A stretch of DNA of 64,000 nucleotides from Pseudomonas fluorescens (GTDB taxonomy: Bacteria > Pseudomonadota > Gammaproteobacteria > Pseudomonadales > Pseudomonadaceae): NCBI RefSeq assembly GCF_001902145.1, contig NZ_MRST01000017.1:1-64000 (forward strand). Direction: 5' to 3'. This document shows, one piece after another, positions 35,232 to 42,120 of the stretch (position 1 is its first letter; every line of letters begins with the position of its first letter). The position numbers were made by a program, and so were the translations under genes. The notes under the pieces were generated by a model. The model ran no database searches. It had not been told where the DNA came from and saw nothing but the letters and a program-made list of their open reading frames with translations.

Positions 35232-36305
35232 ATGTCCAACGTTATGGAAGTTGATAAAGCCAAGGTCCAACAATTCTCGGCGCGCATCATGGAGGACTAC
35301 GGCAACACGCTGCGCGGCGCGATGCTCTACATCGGCGACCAGCTCGGTTTGTTCAAGGCTTTGGCCGACGGCCAGGCGGTGACCCTGGAAGAGTTGGCGC
35401 ACAAGACCGGCTACAACGCACGTTACTTGCGCGAATGGCTGGGCAGCATGGCCACCGGCAATTATGTGACCTACGACGCGCAAACCCGCCGTTACCAAAT
35501 GCCCGCCGAGTTTGTGCCGGTGCTGGCCGATGAAGACTCGCCGTATTTTGCCGGTGGCATTATCCAGCTGAGCGTGCCGTTCGTGAGCATGGCGCCCAAG
35601 GTCATCGAGGCCTTTCGCCATGGCGGCGGTTGCGCTGAAGAGGCGTTTCCGCTGGAAACCTGGAAAGGCATGGAGCGCATGACCATGCCTTGGTACAAGC
35701 ACTACCTGGTCCAGCACTGGATTCCATCCCTGGACGGCGTCGAAGAGAAGCTCAAGACCGGCGGCAGTGTGCTGGATTTCGGCTGCGGTGCGGGCCTGGC
35801 AGCGATCACCATGGCCAAGGCCTACCCCGAGGCGCGCATTGTCGGCTGCGATTTCCACCTGCCTTCCATCGAGTTGGCGCGGGCCAACGCCGAAGCGGCC
35901 GGTGTCGGTGACCGGGTGCAATTCGAGGTGAACGACTCCGATGCCTTGCGCGGCCAGCAATTCGACTTCGTGACCACCTTTGTGGTGATCCACGATGCCA
36001 CCGACCCTCAGCAGATGCTCAAGGATTTGCGCGCCGCCACCGCCGAAGACGGTACCTACCTGATGGTGGAGCTCAACCTGTCCGAAGAACTGCACGAGAA
36101 CATGAACCTGTTCGGGCGCGTCATGTACCCCCAGAGCACCCTCTATTGCATGACCTGTTCGCTGTCCCACGGCGGGGCAGGGCTGGGGGCATTCATGGGC
36201 GAGAAGCGTGCCCGCCAGATGGCTGAGGCAGCCGGGTTCAGCCGCTTTCGTAAAGTGCCTTCGCAGTGGCCACCGATGCCGGCGCTGTTCGAACTCAAGC
36301 CTTGA
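35232..36305 (+). CDS. SAM-dependent methyltransferase (fluopsin C pathway)
   Basis: 357 aa. N-terminal winged-helix dimerisation part (QLGLFKALADGQAVTLEELAHKTGYNARYLREWLGSM), then a class I Rossmann methyltransferase with motif I VLDFGCGAGLAAI, acidic VGCDF and post-I FVVIHDATDPQQMLKD. Fluopsin C carries N-methyl thiohydroxamate ligands, which a methyltransferase must supply. CAAGGAGCGACAG precedes the start; the gap to the lyase is 45 bp. Last gene of the copper operon. No terminator is obvious in the 110 bp that follow. Confidence 0.86.
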   Translation: MSNVMEVDKAKVQQFSARIMEDYGNTLRGAMLYIGDQLGLFKALADGQAVTLEELAHKTGYNARYLREWLGSMATGNYVTYDAQTRRYQMPAEFVPVLADEDSPYFAGGIIQLSVPFVSMAPKVIEAFRHGGGCAEEAFPLETWKGMERMTMPWYKHYLVQHWIPSLDGVEEKLKTGGSVLDFGCGAGLAAITMAKAYPEARIVGCDFHLPSIELARANAEAAGVGDRVQFEVNDSDALRGQQFDFVTTFVVIHDATDPQQMLKDLRAATAEDGTYLMVELNLSEELHENMNLFGRVMYPQSTLYCMTCSLSHGGAGLGAFMGEKRARQMAEAAGFSRFRKVPSQWPPMPALFELKP

Positions 36306-36415
36306 TAGGAAGCACCCGCGAGTCGCTTTGCGCAGTAAGGCAATTTAATGGCCCCTTTGTAACAAAATCCTCGCCAAAATCACTTTTATTTTCAGGTGGT
36401 TAGGTGAGGATGCAA

Positions 36416-36745
36416 ATGCGCTCTGTGGGAATGATGCTGATTGCCTGCTCCCTGGCCGGCGGCGCGACTGTCGCGCAGGCCAGGGAATTGCGCGAGGGTG
36501 ACAAGTACATGTGCAGTTGGGGCGCAGGCACGGCCGCCAGGGCCCAGGAACTCAAGTTATCCGGCGTTTCGCTGTACGCGGCCCGTCAGAAGATCCAGAC
36601 CCTCAAGTTCAGCAAATCGTGGATGCGCATGATGGCCATGGGCATCACCGAGCAGACCTATGACAGCCGCTCAAGGCTCAAGCCCGAGGCGATTCGTCAA
36701 AGCTTTTATCAGGATTGCCTGCGCTACAAGGTCGCGCGCAAGTAA
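36416..36745 (+). CDS. Secreted small protein of unknown function
   Basis: 109 aa with a signal peptide (MRSVGMMLIACSLAGGATVAQA, cleavage near ARE) and a basic mature part with two Cys (YMCSWGAG, YQDCLRYK) that could form a disulfide. No domain recognised. GAGG at 36406 fits ATG 36416 best; GTG 36404 and ATG 36410 are in frame but badly spaced. It lies downstream of the copper operon and could be co-transcribed, but nothing ties it to copper. Confidence 0.65.
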   Translation: MRSVGMMLIACSLAGGATVAQARELREGDKYMCSWGAGTAARAQELKLSGVSLYAARQKIQTLKFSKSWMRMMAMGITEQTYDSRSRLKPEAIRQSFYQDCLRYKVARK

Positions 36746-36843
36746 TCCGTAGCCCCGCACCAGCCGTGGGGCCTTTACAAATCCACGACAAACCCCGTGT
36801 GAGTATTTGCATACAATTGCGCACTTTCTTGATGGAGGCGGGT

Positions 36844-37290
36844 ATGCAAGTGCTGATTCGAACGGCGACACCTGATGACGTCGACACGCTGTGCGCGATT
36901 CGCACCTCGGTGGTGCAAAACCACCTGAGCCTTGAACAGATGGCTGGCCTGGGGATTACCCCGCAGGTATTGAGCGATACGTTGCGCGCAGCACCTTGCG
37001 GCTGGATCGCGGAAGTGGACGGCCAGGCGGCGGGGTTTTCCATGGTCGACCTGGATGAAGGTGAAGTGTTCGCAATGTTCGTGCTGCCCTCGCACGAGAA
37101 GCTTGGGCTGGGCCGTCAACTGATGGCGGTGGCCGAGGCGGCCCTGTTTGAGCGCCACGACAGGCTCTACCTGGTGACTGATGGGCGTGATGAAATCCGG
37201 GCCAATGGGTTCTATCAGCGCCTGGGCTGGTCGGTCGTGGGGCCGGTCGATGGTGATGACGTTCGTTATGAAAAGAGCAGGGCGCCATAA
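36844..37290 (+). CDS. GNAT family N-acetyltransferase
   Basis: 148 aa. MQVLIRTATPDDVDTLCAIRTSVVQ is the GNAT N-terminus; FAMFVLPSHEKLGLGRQLMAVAEAAL carries motif A (KLGLGRQ) and ANGFYQRLGWSVVG motif B. GGAGG is 6 bases before ATG 36844. Substrate unknown. Followed after 4 bp by the small membrane protein gene. Confidence 0.85.
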   Translation: MQVLIRTATPDDVDTLCAIRTSVVQNHLSLEQMAGLGITPQVLSDTLRAAPCGWIAEVDGQAAGFSMVDLDEGEVFAMFVLPSHEKLGLGRQLMAVAEAALFERHDRLYLVTDGRDEIRANGFYQRLGWSVVGPVDGDDVRYEKSRAP

Positions 37291-37294
37291 GGCC

Positions 37295-37555
37295 ATGAAT
37301 GCCCCAGAGCCGCCATCGTCCAACAGCTTGCGCTACCTCGCGGTGGGTGTGCTGGGCATCGCCGTGCTACTGGGGTTCTATTTCATTCAACTCAACGCCA
37401 AGGTCGACCGCCAGCGCGAAGAGGCGGCTGAACGCCTGACGCTGTGTCGTCATCTGGAGGCCGTGGTGGGCACCACCGCTTCCAGTCGTGAGGCCCTTCA
37501 AGAAACATGCAAGCAGTTAAGTGAACAGTTACTTGAAAGCGCTGCGCCCAATTAA
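37295..37555 (+). CDS. Small single-span membrane protein
   Basis: 86 aa: short N-tail, one membrane helix (YLAVGVLGIAVLLGFYFI) and a coiled, charged C-terminal part with two Cys. No family recognised. Starts 4 bp after the GNAT stop, so likely translated from the same mRNA. Confidence 0.6.
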   Translation: MNAPEPPSSNSLRYLAVGVLGIAVLLGFYFIQLNAKVDRQREEAAERLTLCRHLEAVVGTTASSREALQETCKQLSEQLLESAAPN

Positions 37556-37692
37556 TAACCATTTTTTATACAGGGGCTTACTATCGTTACTTGCACCAAA
37601 AAGTAGCACGACTACTGCCTTCCACCTTAAAAAACATGTGGTTATTGAATGACTTACGAGGCTTTCAATCCGACGAAAGGATTAAAATAATC

Positions 37693-37721
37693 TTGTTACA
37701 TGTTTTTGCAGTCGCTACTAT
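37693..37721 (+). promoter_or_regulatory. Sigma70-type promoter of a candidate small RNA
   Basis: TTGTTA and TACTAT separated by exactly 17 bp, in a gene-free stretch, about 40 bp before a strong terminator. Confidence 0.5.
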
Positions 37722-37727
37722 AGCCGG

Positions 37728-37797
37728 GCGTTCACCTCCCACGGTTTATGCATTTTTAAATCCCAAGTTTCCATCAGCTACTTGGGATTTTTTTTGC
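37728..37797 (+). ncRNA. Candidate small RNA (about 70 nt)
   Basis: Bounded by the promoter above and a rho-independent terminator. It includes an unpaired-looking TTCACCTCCCACGG, whose CCTCC is complementary to Shine-Dalgarno sequences, and an AT-rich TTTTTAAA. No open frame of note. I do not recognise it as a named Pseudomonas sRNA. Confidence 0.45.
37760..37797 (+). terminator. Rho-independent terminator
   Basis: TCCCAAGT - loop - ACTTGGGA followed by an uninterrupted run of eight T. It is 200 bp beyond the nearest upstream gene and faces the Nudix gene that ends at 37821, so it more likely ends a separate short transcript. Confidence 0.85.
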
Positions 37798-37820
37798 CCG
37801 CGATTTAACCTCCGCCTACC

Positions 37821-38183
37821 TCAGAGGCGCCGCAGGAAGGATTTGACGATGTGGCGGGTGGCGTCCGTGGTGTCCAGCTCGTTCAGGGCGCTGTAGGCAT
37901 ACCACTGGCAATCGACGATCTCGTTGCACGGCCGTGCCTCGTCGATATTGACCACCGACGCCTCAAACACATGGTGGACGGTGTCGCGGGCCTTGAGCTC
38001 CTGCAGGTACAGCAAGCCGTCCACGTTTAAACCGGTTTCTTCTTCCAGCTCGCGTTCCGCTGCGCCTACCGGACGCTCGTGCGCTTCTACTTTCCCGCCG
38101 GGCAATGCCCATTTTGATCTGGCCTTGCGCACGAAGAGGATATGCCCCTCATGTTCGCAAATGACGGTCGCCCTAATTTTCAT
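37821..38183 (-). CDS. Nudix hydrolase
   Basis: 120 aa, single Nudix domain. The Nudix box is GGKVEAHERPVGAAERELEEETGL, matching G-x5-E-x7-REUxEExGU. It hydrolyses nucleoside diphosphates linked to another group; the substrate cannot be told. A short N-terminal strand KIRATVICEHEGHILFVRKA precedes the box. A stand-alone gene. Confidence 0.9.
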   Translation of the reverse strand: MKIRATVICEHEGHILFVRKARSKWALPGGKVEAHERPVGAAERELEEETGLNVDGLLYLQELKARDTVHHVFEASVVNIDEARPCNEIVDCQWYAYSALNELDTTDATRHIVKSFLRRL

Positions 38184-38309
38184 CGAATGTGCCCCCGCGC
38201 CGGATGGATGTCACAAAAGTGTAATGCAATTGTCATGCTAAGTGGTTATGGCGCGCCAGGGCCGGTATGTGGATACTGCCCGATTGACGAATACGACCGA
38301 GGACATCAG

Positions 38310-39287
38310 ATGAAGACCATACGCTGGGGCATGATCGGCTGTGGCAGTGTCACTGAATTGAAGAGTGGACCGGCTTTCTATAAAGCGCCAGGTTCGGCAT
38401 TGGTCGCCGTGATGGGGCGGCGTGCCGAGGCGGTGCGCGATTATGCGGCGCGCCATGGCATTGCCCGTCGCTATACCGATGCCCAGGCCTTGATCGATGA
38501 CCCCGAGGTGGATGCGGTCTACATCGCCACCCCGCCCGACAGTCACCTTGAGTACGCCCTGAGGGTGGCCGCGGCGGGCAAACATTGTTGCGTCGAAAAG
38601 CCGATGTCGCTGAATGCTGAACAGAGCGCGTTGATGCAGCGCACATTCGAGCGCGCCGGGCTGCACCTGTTTGTCTCCTACTACCGGCGTTCATTGCCAC
38701 GCTTCCAGCAAGTGCGCACCTGGCTGCAGGAAGGCCGTATCGGTGAGTTGCGCCACCTGACCTGGACCTTGTGCAAACCAGCTGCCGTAACAGACTCCGA
38801 CGCAACCAATTGGCGCACCGATCCGGCCATTGCCGGTGGCGGTTACTTTGCCGACCTGGCCAGCCATGGGTTCGACCTGTTCCAGTACCTGGCCGGGGAC
38901 ATCGTCGAGGTCTCAGGCTTTTCGGCGCGACAGGCTGGACGCTACGCGGCAGAAGATGCCGTGACGGCCTGCTGGACATTTGCCAGCGGTGCATTGGGCA
39001 TGGGCTGCTGGAATTTTGTGGCGGACCGACGCGAAGACCGGGTCGAACTGATCGGCAGTCGCGGCCGTATTCAGTTCTCGGTGTTCGAGGACCAGCCGCT
39101 GCGTCTTGAAGGCGAGACCACCGAGGTGTTGGACGTGCCGTGTCACACACATATTCAATGGCACCACGTCCTGAACATGAACGCGCATATTCGTGGCGAG
39201 GCCGAGCATCCGTCGCTGGGCATCGAAGCGCTGAAGACCGATATCATCCTGGACAAGGTGTTACGCCGTTACTCCCAGCATCCCTAG
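38310..39287 (+). CDS. Gfo/Idh/MocA family oxidoreductase
   Basis: 325 aa. N-terminal Rossmann fold with MIGCGSVTELKSGPAF, DDPEVDAVYIATPPDSHLEYALRVAAAGKHCCVEKPMSLNAEQ (the conserved EKP), then the C-terminal sugar dehydrogenase-like domain with GGGYFADLASHGFDLFQYLAG. NAD(P)-dependent oxidation of a sugar or cyclitol-like substrate. GAGGA is 7 bases before ATG 38310; the longer frame running into the Nudix promoter is rejected. Confidence 0.88.
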   Translation: MKTIRWGMIGCGSVTELKSGPAFYKAPGSALVAVMGRRAEAVRDYAARHGIARRYTDAQALIDDPEVDAVYIATPPDSHLEYALRVAAAGKHCCVEKPMSLNAEQSALMQRTFERAGLHLFVSYYRRSLPRFQQVRTWLQEGRIGELRHLTWTLCKPAAVTDSDATNWRTDPAIAGGGYFADLASHGFDLFQYLAGDIVEVSGFSARQAGRYAAEDAVTACWTFASGALGMGCWNFVADRREDRVELIGSRGRIQFSVFEDQPLRLEGETTEVLDVPCHTHIQWHHVLNMNAHIRGEAEHPSLGIEALKTDIILDKVLRRYSQHP

Positions 39288-39332
39288 TCGTGGCGATAGC
39301 GTAAGGCTTTACTCTTTTAAAGGAATACCGGG

Positions 39333-39962
39333 ATGAAATACTGGATGGTGTTGTGGCTGTTGATGGCCACCGCGGCAACGGCGGCGCCACGCAGCCAGGG
39401 GCAGGCGGGTGAGTTTGATTTCTATGTGCTATCGCTTTCGTGGTCACCCACGTTTTGCCTCACGCACCCAGGCAACGAACAATGCTCAGGTAAAGGCTAC
39501 GGCTTTGTGCTGCATGGTTTGTGGCCGCAATACGCGCGGGGAGGGTGGCCGGCGTCCTGTACACCGCAGACACGCTTGAGCGAGGCAGAAATGGACAAGG
39601 GCGCGGCGCTGTTTCCCACCCGCGCGCTGCTCAAGCATGAGTGGGCCAAGCATGGCACCTGCAGTGGGCTGGAGCCGTTGGAGTATCTGGAGAAGACCGA
39701 TGTGGCGCTCGGTGCGGTTGCCATTCCGCAGCAACTGCAGCCGTTCAATACGCCGCCGTCATTGCAGGCCAATGAGATCGAGGCGCTGTTTCGCGAGAGC
39801 AACCCACGCATGGGCAACCACGGTATGGCGGTGATCTGCAAGGGCAAGGTACTGTCGGAAGTACGGGTGTGCCTGACCAAGGATCTGGCGTTTGCGGGTT
39901 GCCCGCGCAGTGTGAAGAGCCAATGTCGGGGGGGCGATATTCGTATTCCCACCCAGCGCTGA
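39333..39962 (+). CDS. Ribonuclease T2 family, secreted
   Basis: 209 aa with a signal peptide (MKYWMVLWLLMATAATAAP). The two catalytic CAS motifs are FVLHGLWPQ and KHEWAKHGTC, both with their His residues intact, and six or more Cys suggest disulfides. Acts on RNA in the periplasm, like E. coli RNase I. AAAGGAATACCGGG precedes the ATG. Confidence 0.92.
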   Translation: MKYWMVLWLLMATAATAAPRSQGQAGEFDFYVLSLSWSPTFCLTHPGNEQCSGKGYGFVLHGLWPQYARGGWPASCTPQTRLSEAEMDKGAALFPTRALLKHEWAKHGTCSGLEPLEYLEKTDVALGAVAIPQQLQPFNTPPSLQANEIEALFRESNPRMGNHGMAVICKGKVLSEVRVCLTKDLAFAGCPRSVKSQCRGGDIRIPTQR

Positions 39963-40055
39963 GAGGTGCCCTGGAACCCACTATGAAAGCTGGCTTGTTG
40001 GGTCGCCGTATCGCTGCGATGGCGGCTTGCCAGCCGATGGCTATCTACCTGACGC

Positions 40056-40510
40056 CCCCGCGATCCAACTGTGGGAGCTGGCTTGCCTGCGAAGACGGCC
40101 TCACAGTCGACACCGTAATACCGAGTACATATCCATTCCTGCGGTAACGGCTGCTTAGGGTTCCGCTTTTACAGCGGCTCACTTTTGAAAAGCCGGAATG
40201 CCGGCCCAGACAAAAGTAAGCAAAACGCTCTTGCCCCACCACTCGGCACCTCGCTTAGGCTCGGTGTGCCCGAACACAGGCTTGAATCCGTGGGCCGCCG
40301 TCATGGGCCATCCTTGGCCCAGGACGGCTAACCCGGCGTCCTGCCGGGTTACCCACGAATTCAAGCCTGCGTTCGGCCAGCGTGGTTTAACGGGGCGCCT
40401 GAGATCAAGATCACAAGCAGATCAAGAGCCAGATCAAGAGCGGCTCGCTTCGCATCGTGGTTACCTGTGGGCGGCACATTCGACATCTCTGTCGATTGAA
40501 CGGCCGCTAT
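40056..40510. repeat. Dispersed structured repeat, full copy B
   Basis: Same head and tail blocks as copy A; starts with REP-like TGTGGGAGCTGGCTTGCCTG. The outer stem is 40277-40294 with 40352-40369 (CAGGCTTGAATCCGTGGG and CCCACGAATTCAAGCCTG, 17 of 18 paired). Inner hairpins: 40298-40327 (TGGGCCA/TGGCCCA) and 40330-40350 (AACCCGGC/GCCGGGTT). The arm sequences differ from copy A but pair internally. The tail block lies at 40432-40465, and a REP half CAAGCCAGCTCCCACAG follows near 40515. Frames predicted inside are not real genes. Confidence 0.88.
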
Positions 40511-40625
40511 CCTAGGCAAGCCAGCTCCCACAGTTGATCGCGGGGGCACTAATTAGATCAGCGTCCGTTTCTGAAGTACCCAGGGGCATTTTCTTCAATA
40601 CCCTCGTGTCCCTGCGCGGTACCGT

Positions 40626-40651
40626 GATCTCAACCTCGCTTGGGATCACAT
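40626..40651 (+). promoter_or_regulatory. Leader hairpin before the LysE-type exporter gene
   Basis: GTGATCTCAA pairs with TTGGGATCAC (ten pairs, one G-U) around a loop CCTCGC, ending 5 bases before AAGGAA, the exporter's ribosome site. It could regulate translation, but no known riboswitch was recognised. Confidence 0.3.
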
Positions 40652-40662
40652 AAGGAACTGCA

Positions 40663-41250
40663 ATGAGCTTGATTCTCTCCATGGCCGCCTTTGCCCTGGC
40701 CACGTCCATCACGCCGGGACCGGTGAATGTGGTCGCTTTAAGTTCTGGCGCACGTTTCGGTTTCGTCGCCAGTCAGAAACATGTCTTTGGCGCCGCCGTG
40801 GGTTTTACCTTGTTGTTGGTGCTCATCGGCCTGGGGCTGCATGAAGTATTGGTGCGTTGGCCGATCCTGATTCAATTGATCCGCTGGGGCGGCGTGGCGT
40901 TCTTGTTGTATATGGCTTGGAAGCTGGCAGTGGATGATGGCCGGCTGGACGCTGACGGTGCGCACACCGCGCCGTCGATGCTGTATGGCGCAATCATGCA
41001 GTGGCTCAACCCGAAAGCCTGGCTGGCGTGTGTGGCAGGCATGGGGTTGTTCGTGGCCGATGGCGATGCGGCGCAGGTGTGGTTGTTTGCCGCGCTTTAC
41101 CTGGTGATCTGCTACCTGTCGGTGGCGTGCTGGGCGTATGCGGGGACGTTTTTGCGCCGCTACTTGAACAACCCCAAAGGTGTGCGCCTGTTCAACCGCT
41201 CAATGGCCGCGTTGCTGGTGGCCAGTGTGGGTTATTTGCTGATGGCTTGA
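40663..41250 (+). CDS. LysE/RhtB family amino acid exporter
   Basis: 195 aa, six predicted membrane helices. MSLILSMAAFALATSITPGPVNVVALSSGARFG is the diagnostic LysE/RhtB N-terminus (TPGP); FGAAVGFTLLLVLIGLG and MQWLNPKAW (NPK motif) follow. Exports amino acids or related metabolites across the inner membrane. AAGGAACTGCA precedes ATG. Its 3' end overlaps the convergent AraC gene by 59 bp. Confidence 0.9.
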   Translation: MSLILSMAAFALATSITPGPVNVVALSSGARFGFVASQKHVFGAAVGFTLLLVLIGLGLHEVLVRWPILIQLIRWGGVAFLLYMAWKLAVDDGRLDADGAHTAPSMLYGAIMQWLNPKAWLACVAGMGLFVADGDAAQVWLFAALYLVICYLSVACWAYAGTFLRRYLNNPKGVRLFNRSMAALLVASVGYLLMA

Positions 41251-42085
41251 GGTTTTCGCGGTATTGCCCCGGCGTGGCCGCGAAGTGTTGTTTGAAGGTG
41301 CGCTGGAAGTGCGCCTGGTCGGCAAAGCCCGCGGCCAGGGCGACGTCGGCAATCAGTGCGCCATTGCGCAGTTGGCTGCGGGCGAACTGGATGCGTCGGT
41401 TGACCATGAAGGCGTGGGGCGTCAAGCCGTAATACTGCTTGAATGCGCGGATCAGATAAGACGGCGACAGTTCGGCGGCCTGGCAGATGTCTTCGAGTTT
41501 CAAGGCCTGCGTGCAGTGGGCGTGGATGTAGTCGGCGGCGCGTTCCAGTTTGTGGTTGACCTCGCGTACCGGCGTCAGCGAAGGGTTCAGGCGCTGTTGC
41601 ACCTCGGTGAAGTAACTCACCAGCGCGCTCTGTTTTTGCAGCAGTTCGGCCTGCTCATCCAGCAGTGTCCGGTACAGGTCGAGCAAACCGTGGTACAGCA
41701 CCGGCTCGCGGGTATGGGGCGTGTCGAATGCTCGATAGCCCTGGTCGGTACTGAACCCCAACTGGTATTGCAGGTCGGTCAGCCAGGGCGTGTCGAGGTA
41801 CAGCATGTGGTAGGACCAGGGCTGGTCATGGATGGGGTTGCACGCATGCACGTCGCCTGGGTTCATCAGCACCACGGTGCCGGCGCTGATTTCGAAGGTG
41901 CGCGCGCCGTAGTGGTAATAGCTGCAGCCCGTGGTGATCGCGCCGATGGAAAAATGCTCATGGGCGTGCCGGGTATAGGTGACCTTGCGTCCGTCGGCGA
42001 TGCTGCGCGCTTCGATGAACGGCAGGCGTTCGTCGCGCCAGAAGCGTGGCGTGCCTGCGGGGCGGGCGATTGGGCTGAGCGACAT
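41192..42085 (-). CDS. AraC family transcriptional regulator
   Basis: 297 aa. N-terminal cupin-type ligand domain (HAHEHFSIGAITTGCSYYHYGARTFEISAGTVVLMNPGDVHACNP) and C-terminal double HTH (about 190-280: LEDICQAAELSPSYLIRAFKQYYGLTPHAFMVNRRI and IADVALAAGFADQAHFQRTFKQHFAATPGQYR). AraC regulators of this type often sit beside LysE exporters and control them, as is likely here given the convergent neighbour. The final about 20 residues are proline-rich and fall inside the exporter gene. Confidence 0.9.
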   Translation of the reverse strand: MSLSPIARPAGTPRFWRDERLPFIEARSIADGRKVTYTRHAHEHFSIGAITTGCSYYHYGARTFEISAGTVVLMNPGDVHACNPIHDQPWSYHMLYLDTPWLTDLQYQLGFSTDQGYRAFDTPHTREPVLYHGLLDLYRTLLDEQAELLQKQSALVSYFTEVQQRLNPSLTPVREVNHKLERAADYIHAHCTQALKLEDICQAAELSPSYLIRAFKQYYGLTPHAFMVNRRIQFARSQLRNGALIADVALAAGFADQAHFQRTFKQHFAATPGQYRENLKPSANNPHWPPATRPLSG

Positions 42086-42120
42086 GGCGTTATTTCTCCT
42101 GCTTTTGCACCCGCGTTACG

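Noticed and set aside
30254-36305. UndA-, Pvf/Mgo- or azomycin-type pathway for the HDO genes
   Set aside because: Those loci have NRPS or other partners and not paired HDOs with paired lyases; the set and promoter fit fluopsin C better.
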